This document shows positions 26,878-35,294 of a stretch of 64,000 nucleotides of DNA, piece by piece; position 1 is the stretch's first letter; each line of letters starts with the position of its first letter. The notes under the pieces were generated by a model, which saw nothing but the letters and a program-made list of their open reading frames with translations, had not been told where the DNA came from and made no database searches. Position numbers and translations under genes: made by a program. The stretch comes from Bizionia argentinensis JUB59 (lineage in GTDB: Bacteria > Bacteroidota > Bacteroidia > Flavobacteriales > Flavobacteriaceae), in assembly GCF_000224335.1 (NCBI RefSeq), contig NZ_AFXZ01000034.1, positions 62,001 to 126,000 on the forward strand. Reading direction: 5' to 3'.

Positions 26878-27924
26878 ATGAGGAAAGCAGAAAATGTTAT
26901 CGTAGGAATTTCCATTGGTGATTTAAATGGTATAGGTGGTGAAATTGTTTTAAAAACTTTAGAGGATGTTAGAATGCTTGAGTTTTTTACCCCTGTAATT
27001 TTTGCTTCGGTGAAAACGATCACTTTTTTAAAAAATCATTTTGATTTAGATATTAGTTTTAATGGTATCAATAATTTAGACCAAATAATTACGGGAAAAA
27101 TTAATGTATTCAATGTTTGGAATGATCGCGTGGATATTAATTTTGGTCAAGAGGATATGGTTATAGGTGAATTTGCTATAAAATCATTATTCGCTGCTAC
27201 TAAAGCTTTAAAGGAAGGCGCTATTGATGTTTTAGTAACTGCACCAATAAATAAACAGACTATTCAATCGGAAGCGTTTAACTTCCCGGGTCACACAGAT
27301 TATCTAGCACAAGAATTAGATGGTGAGAGCTTGATGTTTATGGTTTCAAACGATTTACGAATTGGATTGCTAACAGATCATGTGCCTGTTAAAGATATTG
27401 CAAATAACATAACGCCTCAATTAATAGAGAGTAAAGTAAATACGGTTTATACAAGTCTGCAGAAGGACTTTAATATTAGACGCCCAAAAATTGCCGTTTT
27501 AGGCATTAATCCGCATACCGGAGATAATGGCGTTATCGGTAAAGAGGATGATGAGATTATGCGTCCAACCCTAAAAGCGCTTAACGACAATGGTAAATTG
27601 GTGTATGGTCCTTATGCTGCGGATAGCTTTTTTGGATCAGGTAATTATAAGAATTTTGACGCTATCATTGCGGCCTATCACGATCAAGGTTTAATACCAT
27701 TTAAAACCCTTTCATTTGGGAGTGGCGTAAATTATACAGCGGGATTGTCAAAAATCCGAACGTCGCCTGACCACGGTACAGCATTTGAAATTGCTGGAAA
27801 AGGTGAAGCAAATATAAATTCATTTAAGGAAGCGGTATTTTTAGCGCTCAAATTGTATGAGAACAGAATGGAAAATGCTGAATTATCTAAAAACCCATTA
27901 GTTACACCGCAAAAAAAGATATAA
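26878..27924 (+). CDS. pdxA: 4-hydroxythreonine-4-phosphate dehydrogenase
   Basis: A 348-residue NAD-dependent enzyme of DXP-dependent pyridoxal phosphate synthesis. Motifs: GDLNGIGGEI near the N-terminus, NFPGHTDYLA (about 138-147, with a metal-binding His), NPHTGDNG (about 212-219), AAYHDQGLIPFK (about 264-275) and RTSPDHGTAFEIAGKG (about 292-307). Metal-ligand histidines are in these motifs. Length and order are normal. It has its own -7 element and is followed by the DUF177 gene after about 70 bases with another -7 element. Confidence 0.95.
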   Translation: MRKAENVIVGISIGDLNGIGGEIVLKTLEDVRMLEFFTPVIFASVKTITFLKNHFDLDISFNGINNLDQIITGKINVFNVWNDRVDINFGQEDMVIGEFAIKSLFAATKALKEGAIDVLVTAPINKQTIQSEAFNFPGHTDYLAQELDGESLMFMVSNDLRIGLLTDHVPVKDIANNITPQLIESKVNTVYTSLQKDFNIRRPKIAVLGINPHTGDNGVIGKEDDEIMRPTLKALNDNGKLVYGPYAADSFFGSGNYKNFDAIIAAYHDQGLIPFKTLSFGSGVNYTAGLSKIRTSPDHGTAFEIAGKGEANINSFKEAVFLALKLYENRMENAELSKNPLVTPQKKI

Positions 27925-27967
27925 ACAAAAAAATGTTTATAAGTGTTAGAACCTAAATATTATTTTA

Positions 27968-27975
27968 TATATTTG
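27968..27975 (+). promoter_or_regulatory. -7 element for the DUF177-rpmF operon
   Basis: TATATTTG matches TAnnTTTG and lies 22 bases before the ATG at 27998; no strong -33 element is seen. Confidence 0.45.
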
Positions 27976-27997
27976 CAGGCTCAAAATAGATGTGATA

Positions 27998-28537
27998 ATG
28001 AGGGAATTGAAAACGTTTACAATACCATTTGTAGGGTTAAAGTTAGGGAAGCATCAATTTGAGTACAAAATAGATAAGACGTTCTTTGATTTTTTTGAAT
28101 ATCAAGATTTTAATGATGCTGATATTGATGTTAACTTATATTTAGACAAGAAAACAACTTTATTAGAATTACATTTTGAGATTTCGGGAAGTGTAAATGT
28201 GAATTGCGATTTAACAAATGAACCTTATAATCAAGAGATTAAAGTAGATTTTGATTTGGCGGTTAATTTTGGTGAGGATTATAATGATGACGAAATTCAT
28301 TTATTAATTTTACCACACGGCGAATATGAATTAAATGTGCAACAATATATATATGAAACTATTATATTGAATTTGCCGTTAAAATTAATTCATCCTGGCG
28401 TGGAAGATGGCACATTAGATTCTGAAATACTTGATAAATTAGAAGAATTGAGCCCTAAAGAGAAACAAGAAAAAGAAGATAACGAGGAAATAGATCCACG
28501 TTGGAATACATTAAAAAAACTATTAACGGATAAATAA
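27998..28537 (+). CDS. DUF177 (YceD-like) protein
   Basis: A 179-residue cytosolic protein from the ATG at 27998; a GTG two codons upstream is also in frame but would fall too close to the -7 element. DUF177/YceD features: acidic beta-rich centre ([20 protein letters not shown]), an acidic linker and the typical C-terminal [14 protein letters not shown]. YceD is linked to 23S rRNA or ribosome homeostasis and in most bacteria sits next to rpmF, exactly as here (8-base gap). Confidence 0.88.
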   Translation: MRELKTFTIPFVGLKLGKHQFEYKIDKTFFDFFEYQDFNDADIDVNLYLDKKTTLLELHFEISGSVNVNCDLTNEPYNQEIKVDFDLAVNFGEDYNDDEIHLLILPHGEYELNVQQYIYETIILNLPLKLIHPGVEDGTLDSEILDKLEELSPKEKQEKEDNEEIDPRWNTLKKLLTDK

Positions 28538-28545
28538 TAATAACA

Positions 28546-28749
28546 ATGGCACATCCAAAAAGAAAAATCTCCAAAACAAGAAGAGATAAAAGAAGAACCC
28601 ATTATAAAGCAGTTGCTCCACAAATTGCAACTTGCCCAACTACTGGCGAAGCGCACTTATACCACAGAGCTCATTGGTTTGAAGGAAAACTATATTACAG
28701 AGGTCAAGTTTTAATTGACAACTCGGTAACAGAAGAAAATGCAGCATAA
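28546..28749 (+). CDS. rpmF: 50S ribosomal protein bL32
   Basis: A 67-residue protein with the bL32 start [19 protein letters not shown], the central [15 protein letters not shown] and a short acidic tail. Only one cysteine is left, so it is the zinc-free form. It follows the DUF177 gene in the conserved order and ends at a strong terminator. Confidence 0.96.
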   Translation: MAHPKRKISKTRRDKRRTHYKAVAPQIATCPTTGEAHLYHRAHWFEGKLYYRGQVLIDNSVTEENAA

Positions 28750-28769
28750 CTACTATGCGTGCATACAAG

Positions 28770-28798
28770 AAAACGCTCATCACTGAGCGTTTTTTTTA
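28770..28798 (+). terminator. Terminator of the DUF177-rpmF operon
   Basis: AAAACGCTCA at 28770-28779, TCAC loop, TGAGCGTTTT at 28784-28793 and a further T tract. It separates rpmF from fabH, so fabH needs its own promoter in 28800-28926. Confidence 0.88.
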
Positions 28799-28926
28799 TG
28801 ATATATTTTTATAGAAGCCAAAAACGACTTAATTTGCACGAAATTAAACCGAAAGCTTGTACGTTTTTGCGATATTTCAGCAAAAACGCCTCATTTTAAT
28901 GGTTTTAGCGAAATAATTTATACGGT

Positions 28927-29922
28927 ATGAGTAAAATCTCAGCAGCAATTACAGCTGTAGGTGCGTATGTGCCAGATTACGTTTTAACAAACGAAATTTT
29001 AGAAACGTTAGTTGATACAAATGATGAATGGATAACTGCAAGAACAGGCATCAAAGAACGTAGAATTCTAAAAGATGAAGGCAAAGGCACTTCCTTTTTG
29101 GCTATAAACGCCGCCCAAGACCTAATTAACAAATCAGGTCTCAATCCTCAAGAAATAGACTTAGTTATTGTTGCTACAGCAACTCCAGATATGAAAGCAG
29201 CTTCAACTGCAGCATATACAGCCACACAAATAGGAGCTGTTAATGCTTTTTCATACGATTTAGAGGCAGCTTGCTCAAGCTTTTTATTTGGGATGTCTAC
29301 AGCGGCTAGTTATATAGAATCTGGACGTTATAAAAAAGTGCTTTTAATAGGTGCCGATAAAAACTCATCTATGATTGATTATACTGATCGTGCCACCTGT
29401 ATTATTTTTGGTGATGGCGCCGGTGCTGTTTTATTCGAACCTAATACTGAAAATCTCGGTTTACAAGATGAGTATTTAAGAAGTGACGGTTCAGGGCGTG
29501 ACTTTTTACGGGCAACTCATGGTGGTTCATCTTATCCGTCAACACCTGAAGCCGTTAAAGAAGGTAAACATTTTATATATCAAGATGGAAAAACAGTGTT
29601 TAAAAATGCTGTTTTTAGTATGTCTGATGTAGTTGTTAAAATATTGGAGCGTAATAATTTAACAAATAATGATGTAACTTGGTTGGCAGCTCATCAAGCT
29701 AATCGACGTATTGTGAATGCAACAGCTAGTAGAATAGATCTTGACGAAAATAAAGTCATGATGAATATTGAGAAATATGGTAATACCACTTCGGCGACTT
29801 TACCATTATTATTAAACGACTATGAATCCCAATTAAAAAAGGGTGACAATATTATATTTGCAGCCTTTGGTGGCGGATTTACTTGGGGCTCTATTTACTT
29901 GAAATGGGCTTATAATTCTTAA
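28927..29922 (+). CDS. fabH: Beta-ketoacyl-ACP synthase III
   Basis: A 331-residue thiolase-fold enzyme that starts fatty acid synthesis by condensing acyl-CoA with malonyl-ACP. The triad is visible: C116 in EAACSSFLFG, the His in LAAHQANRRI (about 255-264) and the Asn in KYGNTTSATLPL (about 284-295). Length is normal. It opens the fabH-accB-accC segment of fatty acid genes (35 bases to accB). The substrate acyl-CoA (acetyl or branched) cannot be read from the sequence. Confidence 0.95.
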   Translation: MSKISAAITAVGAYVPDYVLTNEILETLVDTNDEWITARTGIKERRILKDEGKGTSFLAINAAQDLINKSGLNPQEIDLVIVATATPDMKAASTAAYTATQIGAVNAFSYDLEAACSSFLFGMSTAASYIESGRYKKVLLIGADKNSSMIDYTDRATCIIFGDGAGAVLFEPNTENLGLQDEYLRSDGSGRDFLRATHGGSSYPSTPEAVKEGKHFIYQDGKTVFKNAVFSMSDVVVKILERNNLTNNDVTWLAAHQANRRIVNATASRIDLDENKVMMNIEKYGNTTSATLPLLLNDYESQLKKGDNIIFAAFGGGFTWGSIYLKWAYNS

Positions 29923-29957
29923 CTAACAAAAACTAACAAACGTAAAATCTAATAATT

Positions 29958-30443
29958 ATGGATTTAAAAGATATTCAAAATTTAATAAAATTTGTGGCAA
30001 AGTCTGGTGCTAGCGAAGTGAAATTAGAAACCGACGACGTTAAAATTACTATTAAAACAGGTAGTGACGAAAAAACTGAAACAACAACATATGTTCAGCA
30101 AATTCCAGTAGGTACACCAATGGGGCATGCGCCAGTTATGCAACAACAACAAACTCCAGTTGCAGGAGCAACAGCTGCAGAAGTTCCTTCTGAAGATTCA
30201 AAATACATAACTATTAAATCGCCTATCATTGGGACGCTTTATAGAAAACCATCACCAGACAAACCTGTTTTTGTTGAAGTTGGCCAAAATATTAAAGAAG
30301 GTGATGTACTTTGTATTATTGAAGCCATGAAACTATTCAATGAAATTGAATCGGAAGTTTCTGGTAAAATAGTCAAAGTCCTGGTTGATGATTCATCTCC
30401 AGTTGAATTTGATCAACCTTTATTTTTAGTCGATCCATCATAA
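29958..30443 (+). CDS. accB: Biotin carboxyl carrier protein of acetyl-CoA carboxylase
   Basis: A 161-residue carrier. The N-terminal helix-rich part (1-45) is followed by a Gln/Pro/Ala-rich flexible linker (55-80) and the biotinyl domain (about 85-161) with the biotinylation site EAMKLFNEIE, where the Lys is the attachment site. The thumb-like insertion region PIIGTLYRKPSPDKP is typical of AccB. It is biotinylated in the cytosol and carries CO2 between AccC and the transferase. Downstream accC is separated by 147 bases containing inverted repeats. Confidence 0.96.
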   Translation: MDLKDIQNLIKFVAKSGASEVKLETDDVKITIKTGSDEKTETTTYVQQIPVGTPMGHAPVMQQQQTPVAGATAAEVPSEDSKYITIKSPIIGTLYRKPSPDKPVFVEVGQNIKEGDVLCIIEAMKLFNEIESEVSGKIVKVLVDDSSPVEFDQPLFLVDPS

Positions 30444-30450
30444 CCATTTA

Positions 30451-30567
30451 ATCCCGATATTTCGGGGTCAATTCTCATCCTGAAATAACTACTGATTTTA
30501 AATGTCAGGGTTTGGAATGTGCCTTTATATCATTAAATATATATCGGGATTCCACATATCGCGGGGT
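30451..30567. repeat. Inverted-repeat element between accB and accC
   Basis: ATCCCGATAT at 30451-30460 is the exact inverse of ATATCGGGAT at 30541-30550, and each is followed by a short CGGGG segment. The first copy also forms a local CCCGA/TCGGG hairpin. It looks like an extragenic palindrome pair of the kind scattered in flavobacterial genomes; similar TCCCGA/TCGGGA arms recur at 50204-50219. Confidence 0.5.
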
Positions 30568-30590
30568 GAAATTTTAAATACTAAAAAGTT

Positions 30591-31943
30591 ATGTTTAAAA
30601 AAATATTAGTTGCCAATAGAGGGGAAATAGCTTTACGTGTTATTAGAACTTGTAAAGAAATGGGCATAAAAACGGTAGCTGTTTACTCAACAGCAGACGC
30701 CGAAAGTCTTCATGTTAAATTTGCAGATGAAGCGGTATGTATCGGACCTCCACCAAGTAGTGAGTCGTATTTAAAAATGTCGAATATCATTGCGGCAGCC
30801 GAAATTACAAATGCCGATGCAATTCATCCAGGTTACGGGTTTTTATCAGAAAACGCCAAGTTTTCAAAAATCTGTGAAGAACATGATATAAAGTTTATTG
30901 GTGCTTCTGCGGAAATGATTAACCGCATGGGTGATAAAGCTAACGCCAAAGCTACAATGATAGAAGCTGGTGTTCCTTGTGTTCCAGGAAGTGAAGGTAT
31001 TATTGACGATTATGCACATTGTGAGTTATTAGCAGAAGAAGTTGGCTATCCAGTAATGCTTAAAGCATCAGCCGGTGGTGGCGGAAAAGGAATGCGTGCC
31101 GTTTGGAAAAAAGAGAATTTAAAAGAAGCTTGGGAGTCGGCTAGACAAGAATCTAAAGCAGCTTTTGGAAACAATGATATGTATATGGAAAAACTCATTG
31201 AAGAGCCAAGACATATTGAGATCCAAATTGTAGGCGATTCTACGGGTAAAGCCTGTCATTTATCGGAGCGAGATTGTTCTATTCAACGTCGTCATCAAAA
31301 ATTAACGGAAGAAGTGCCATCGCCATTTATGACGACAGCCTTACGTAAAAAAATGGGCGATGCCGCTGTTAAAGCTGCCGAATACATAAAGTATGAAGGT
31401 GCAGGTACAGTAGAATTTCTTGTGGATAAGCATCGTAATTTCTATTTTATGGAAATGAACACGCGGATCCAAGTAGAGCATCCAATTACCGAACAAGTTA
31501 TTGATTTCGATTTAATCCGTGAGCAGATATTAGTGGCTTATGGCGTACCAATTTCAGGTAAAAATTATACACCTAAATTACATTCTATTGAATGTCGAAT
31601 TAACGCAGAGGACCCGTTTAACGATTTTAGACCATCACCAGGAAGAATTACAACGCTTCATGCGCCAGGTGGGCATGGTGTTCGTTTAGATACACACGTT
31701 TATGCTGGTTATGTTATTCCGCCTTATTATGATTCTATGATTGCGAAACTAATTACCACGGCACAAACTCGTGAAGAGGCTATTAATAAAATGAAACGTG
31801 CATTGGATGAATTTGTTATTGAAGGTATCAAAACGACTATTCCTTTTCACAGACAGTTAATGGATCATCCAGATTATTTAGCAGGAAATTATACGACTAA
31901 ATTTATGGAAGATTTCGTAATAGAAAAACCAAGTGATAACTAA
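30591..31943 (+). CDS. accC: Acetyl-CoA carboxylase biotin carboxylase subunit
   Basis: A 450-residue ATP-grasp enzyme that carboxylates biotin on AccB using ATP and bicarbonate. Seen: [17 protein letters not shown] at the N-terminus, the glycine-rich ATP loop [24 protein letters not shown], the metal and bicarbonate residues in [15 protein letters not shown], and RINAEDP. Length is exactly that of the family. It ends the fabH-accB-accC group and is followed by a strong terminator. Confidence 0.97.
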   Translation: MFKKILVANRGEIALRVIRTCKEMGIKTVAVYSTADAESLHVKFADEAVCIGPPPSSESYLKMSNIIAAAEITNADAIHPGYGFLSENAKFSKICEEHDIKFIGASAEMINRMGDKANAKATMIEAGVPCVPGSEGIIDDYAHCELLAEEVGYPVMLKASAGGGGKGMRAVWKKENLKEAWESARQESKAAFGNNDMYMEKLIEEPRHIEIQIVGDSTGKACHLSERDCSIQRRHQKLTEEVPSPFMTTALRKKMGDAAVKAAEYIKYEGAGTVEFLVDKHRNFYFMEMNTRIQVEHPITEQVIDFDLIREQILVAYGVPISGKNYTPKLHSIECRINAEDPFNDFRPSPGRITTLHAPGGHGVRLDTHVYAGYVIPPYYDSMIAKLITTAQTREEAINKMKRALDEFVIEGIKTTIPFHRQLMDHPDYLAGNYTTKFMEDFVIEKPSDN

Positions 31944-32000
31944 TAGTAAAGTCACTAAAAAAATTAATCGTTAACTAGTAGCGTTAATTTTATAATTTTA

Positions 32001-32024
32001 AAGCCCCTTTTTAGGGGCTTTTTT
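32001..32024 (+). terminator. Terminator of accC
   Basis: AAGCCCCT at 32001-32008 pairs with AGGGGCTT at 32013-32020 around a T-rich loop, followed by TTTT. Confidence 0.85.
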
Positions 32025-32050
32025 GTTATTTTGAATATTATTCTTTGACT

Positions 32051-33166
32051 ATGAATTTATCGTATTGGGAAATTAAATCTTGGTTAAGCCACGTAAATTA
32101 TACTATAGTAGGCAGTGGTATTGTTGGTTTAAGTTGTGCTTTACAATTAAAACAGCGATTCCCAAAAGCCAACATTTTAATTTTAGAACGCGGTTTATTA
32201 CCACAAGGCGCCAGCGCCAAAAATGCAGGCTTTGCGTGCTTTGGAAGCTTAAGCGAAATTTTAGATGATTTAAAAACCCATTCAGAAGACGAGGTTTTAA
32301 AGCTTATTCAGAAACGTATTGACGGTTTAAATTTATTACGTCAAAATCTCTCCGATCAATCTATAGATTACCAGCAACTAGGTGGATACGAATTGTTTAA
32401 TAATAACGATTTAGAGCTTTATGAAACTAGTTTAGCTCAAAGAAAAGCTATTAATAAATTGTTATTTCCCATATTAAAAGAATCTATATTTACGCTTAAA
32501 GCCAATTCTTTCGGATTTAAAAACATTCAAAATCAAGTCGTTTTTAATCTGTTTGAAGGACAAATAGATACAGGCAAAATGATGGAATCACTATTGCTGA
32601 AAGTTCAATCTGCAGGTATTAAAATATTAAATAATGTTACAGTTGAGGGTTTTACGGATTTAGATAGTGCTGTAGAAGTAAAAACAAATCACTTTCAATT
32701 TAAAACAGATAAATTATTCATTGCCACCAATGGTTTTGCATCACAATTAATAAACGAACCCGTAAAACCGGCAAGAGCGCAAGTACTTATTACAAAACCT
32801 ATAAATAATTTAGATATAAAAGGAACGTTTCATTTAGATAAAGGTTACTATTACTTCCGAAATATTAATAATCGAATTCTGTTAGGTGGTGGGAGGAATT
32901 TAGATATTAAAGGCGAAGAAACCATGGAGATGACGGAAACAGATCTTATTCAAAATCATTTGGAGCAGCTATTAAAAACAACTATTTTACCCAATACACC
33001 TTTTGAAATAGACCATAGATGGTCCGGTATAATGGGGGTTGGAAACCAGAAAAATGCCATAGTAAAGCAACTTTCCACTAACGCTTTCTGCGGTGTGCGT
33101 TTAGGAGGAATGGGTATAGCTATTGGTAGTGTAATTGGAAAAGAACTCGCACAATTAATAGATTAA
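32051..33166 (+). CDS. FAD-dependent oxidoreductase, DAO (amino-acid oxidase-like) family
   Basis: A 371-residue flavoprotein from the ATG at 32051 (an in-frame TTG lies two codons earlier). The dinucleotide fold is TIVGSGIVGLSCALQL with ERG (residues about 15-46), followed by the GASAKNAGFACFG segment that contacts the isoalloxazine ring, and a C-terminal FAD loop GVRLGGMGIAIGSVIGKELA. This is the DadA/GlpO/MnmC-like DAO fold. Substrate unknown; a small amine or amino acid is the family default. mtgA starts one base after its stop, but a functional link is doubtful. Confidence 0.85.
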   Translation: MNLSYWEIKSWLSHVNYTIVGSGIVGLSCALQLKQRFPKANILILERGLLPQGASAKNAGFACFGSLSEILDDLKTHSEDEVLKLIQKRIDGLNLLRQNLSDQSIDYQQLGGYELFNNNDLELYETSLAQRKAINKLLFPILKESIFTLKANSFGFKNIQNQVVFNLFEGQIDTGKMMESLLLKVQSAGIKILNNVTVEGFTDLDSAVEVKTNHFQFKTDKLFIATNGFASQLINEPVKPARAQVLITKPINNLDIKGTFHLDKGYYYFRNINNRILLGGGRNLDIKGEETMEMTETDLIQNHLEQLLKTTILPNTPFEIDHRWSGIMGVGNQKNAIVKQLSTNAFCGVRLGGMGIAIGSVIGKELAQLID

Positions 33167-33167
33167 T

Positions 33168-33869
33168 ATGCTTAAAAAATTATTCAAGTTTATTTTTAAA
33201 ATTATTTTATGGCTATTTATTATTTCAGTCGGCTTTGTGCTTCTTTTTAAATGGGTTCCAGTTCCTATTACGCCCTTAATGATAATTCGAGGAGCAGAGC
33301 AAAACGAGAAAGGTTTTAATAGGACCTGGCAACATGATTGGGTTTCAATTGATAAAATCTCATCTAATTTACAATTGGCTGTAATTTGTAGTGAAGATCA
33401 AAACTTTTTAAACCATAACGGTTTTGATATAAAGGCCATTGAAAAAGCGTATGAAAACAACAAAAAGGGTAAACGTATAAGAGGGGCAAGCACCATCAGT
33501 CAGCAAACTGCCAAGAATGTGTTTTTATGGCCAGAACGCAGTTGGTTGCGCAAAGGTTTGGAAACTTATTTTACGTTTTTAATCGAGTTAATATGGACCA
33601 AAGAACGGATTATGGAAGTCTATTTAAACAGTATAGAAATGGGCAACGGCATTTATGGAGCGGGAGCGGCCGCAAAATATTGGTATGGTAAATCAGCGGC
33701 TAAATTAACGGCTATGGAAGCGGCTTCAATTGCAGCTATTTTACCCAGTCCTTTAAGATATAAAGCGCAGCCCGCAAGTAATTATATTGCTGGTAGAAAA
33801 ACCTGGATTGTAAGACAGATGAATTATTTTGGTAAACTAGATTATAAGCAGTCAGATAATGGAAAATAA
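33168..33869 (+). CDS. mtgA: Monofunctional peptidoglycan glycosyltransferase
   Basis: A 233-residue GT51 enzyme that polymerises glycan strands from lipid II in the periplasm. One N-terminal membrane anchor (about 5-27) precedes the catalytic domain, with SEDQNFLNHNGFD containing the catalytic Glu, RGASTISQQTAKN, the KERIMEVYLNSIEMGNGIYG motif and AAILPSP. No transpeptidase domain follows, so it is the monofunctional type. It overlaps the next gene by 11 bases. Confidence 0.94.
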   Translation: MLKKLFKFIFKIILWLFIISVGFVLLFKWVPVPITPLMIIRGAEQNEKGFNRTWQHDWVSIDKISSNLQLAVICSEDQNFLNHNGFDIKAIEKAYENNKKGKRIRGASTISQQTAKNVFLWPERSWLRKGLETYFTFLIELIWTKERIMEVYLNSIEMGNGIYGAGAAAKYWYGKSAAKLTAMEAASIAAILPSPLRYKAQPASNYIAGRKTWIVRQMNYFGKLDYKQSDNGK

Positions 33870-34317
33870 TCAGCTTAAACTACAACTACATAATTTATGT
33901 TTAGCTTCTGTTAATAGTCGGTTTCAGGCTATACAGAAGCTAATTATGGAGATTCAAGAGTCTTTGACTAGCGAAACTAAAAGTAGCGCTGGCGATAAGC
34001 ATGAAACTGGTCGGGCTATGTTGCAATTGGAGCGCGAAAAGGCAGGAGCTCAACTTGCAGAAATTCAAAAGCAACAAGACATGCTTGCAAAAGTTGATGT
34101 TTTAAAAACCACGCAAACTATTTGTTTAGGAAGCGTTGTAGAAACATCTCAAGCTAATTATTTTATTGCTGTTAGTGCAGGCGAATTTACTATCGACAAT
34201 CAATCCTATTACGCCATTTCACCCATAACACCTATTGGAAAGTTATTATTGGGTAAAACTGTTAATGAAACGATTAATTTTAATGAGAAGACCTTTAGAA
34301 TTCTCAATATTATTTAG
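33859..34317 (+). CDS. GreA-fold-like protein, 152 aa
   Basis: A 152-residue protein with an N-terminal helical hairpin (about 1-80, including AGDKHETGRAMLQLEREK) and a C-terminal beta domain ending in TPIGKLLLGKTVNETINF. The SAGDKHETGRA motif and the final P(I/L)G-x-ALLGK-x-(G/N)(D/E) pattern match transcript cleavage factors GreA/GreB and their relatives. It is shorter and more divergent than GreA, so it may bind RNA polymerase in another role. In flavobacterial annotation such genes are, from memory, often mislabelled 3-oxoacyl-ACP synthase. It overlaps mtgA at its start and the convergent ABC gene by 8 bases at its end. Confidence 0.7.
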   Translation: MENNQLKLQLHNLCLASVNSRFQAIQKLIMEIQESLTSETKSSAGDKHETGRAMLQLEREKAGAQLAEIQKQQDMLAKVDVLKTTQTICLGSVVETSQANYFIAVSAGEFTIDNQSYYAISPITPIGKLLLGKTVNETINFNEKTFRILNII

Positions 34318-35221
34318 ATATTTCGAGATAAACCACGTCATTTTTTGCTAATTCTGCATGGTGCTCAAACATGATAGTCTGTCCTTCTAATAGGGATTCA
34401 ATTAAAAAATAAGACCCTTTAAAATAGGATTTTTTTACAGTTACTTTTAAGTCAGACTTATTTACAATCTTAAGTTGATTGGCATAAATAAACGTTTTGT
34501 TTAGTATATTGAATTCTCCAAAAAATGCCGCAACCAAAGCGCTTTTTGGCTCTTTATAAAGCATTTCAGGTTTCCCTTGAGCTGCGATAGATTCATTATT
34601 TAAAACAAATATCTGATCGGCAAAACCTAAAACATCTTCTTTATCGTGGGTTGCAACAACACAAGCGATATTCTTTTCTTTTAAATAATTAAAAACGTTT
34701 CGTCTTAAATCTTGCTTTTGGAAATTATCAATATGGCTAAAAGGTTCATCTAATAATAATATTTCGGGCGTTTCTGCTAGTGCACGAGCTAATGCTACAC
34801 GTTGCTTTTGACCACCACTTAACAACTTCACTTTAGTTTTGGCAAAAGCAGTTAAGTCCACAACGGTAAGGAGTTCATCTATACGTTCTTTTTTTTCTTC
34901 TGGGAAGAAATTGGATAAGTGTTTGCCAATATTTTCTTCAACTGTTATAAAAGGCATCAATTCAAATTCTTGCGCTACATACTTCATAAAATCATAGCCA
35001 ACAATTAAATTATGCTTAGGGCCCAAAATTTCGGTATCGTTCCAAAAAATATGACCTTTATTTAAATCGTATTTACCATATAACAATTTTAAAAGTGTAC
35101 TTTTTCCAGAGCCACTTTCTCCAATTATAGCGGTGTTTTCACCCGGATTAATGGTTAAATTAATGGCCTGTAAGACAGGTGTTTTTTGATAAGCGAATGT
35201 GAGGTTTTTTACTTGTAGCAT
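34310..35221 (-). CDS. ABC transporter ATP-binding protein (PotA/FbpC-like), orphan
   Basis: About 303 residues from the Met at 35221 (MLQVKNLTF); an ATG six codons upstream is possible but adds an odd PYFCY extension. Walker A GESGSGKST, Q-loop VAQEFELMPF, signature LSGGQKQRVALARAL, Walker B ILLLDEPFSHID and a switch His (ATHDKED) are all intact. A C-terminal TOBE-like domain (about 235-303) resembles those of importer ATPases for polyamines, iron or thiamine. No permease or binding-protein gene is next to it, so its partner must be elsewhere. Confidence 0.85.
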   Translation of the reverse strand: MLQVKNLTFAYQKTPVLQAINLTINPGENTAIIGESGSGKSTLLKLLYGKYDLNKGHIFWNDTEILGPKHNLIVGYDFMKYVAQEFELMPFITVEENIGKHLSNFFPEEKKERIDELLTVVDLTAFAKTKVKLLSGGQKQRVALARALAETPEILLLDEPFSHIDNFQKQDLRRNVFNYLKEKNIACVVATHDKEDVLGFADQIFVLNNESIAAQGKPEMLYKEPKSALVAAFFGEFNILNKTFIYANQLKIVNKSDLKVTVKKSYFKGSYFLIESLLEGQTIMFEHHAELAKNDVVYLEISK

Positions 35222-35294
35222 ATAACAAAAATACGGCAAAATACATTCGCTTCGAAATGAATAGAAGTGAATTTATTTCTTTTAAGATAAGATA

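Noticed and set aside
26817-26878. Possible FMN riboswitch at ribE or pdxA
   Set aside because: Only 60 bases between the starts, with no RFN-type conserved stems; there is no room for one.
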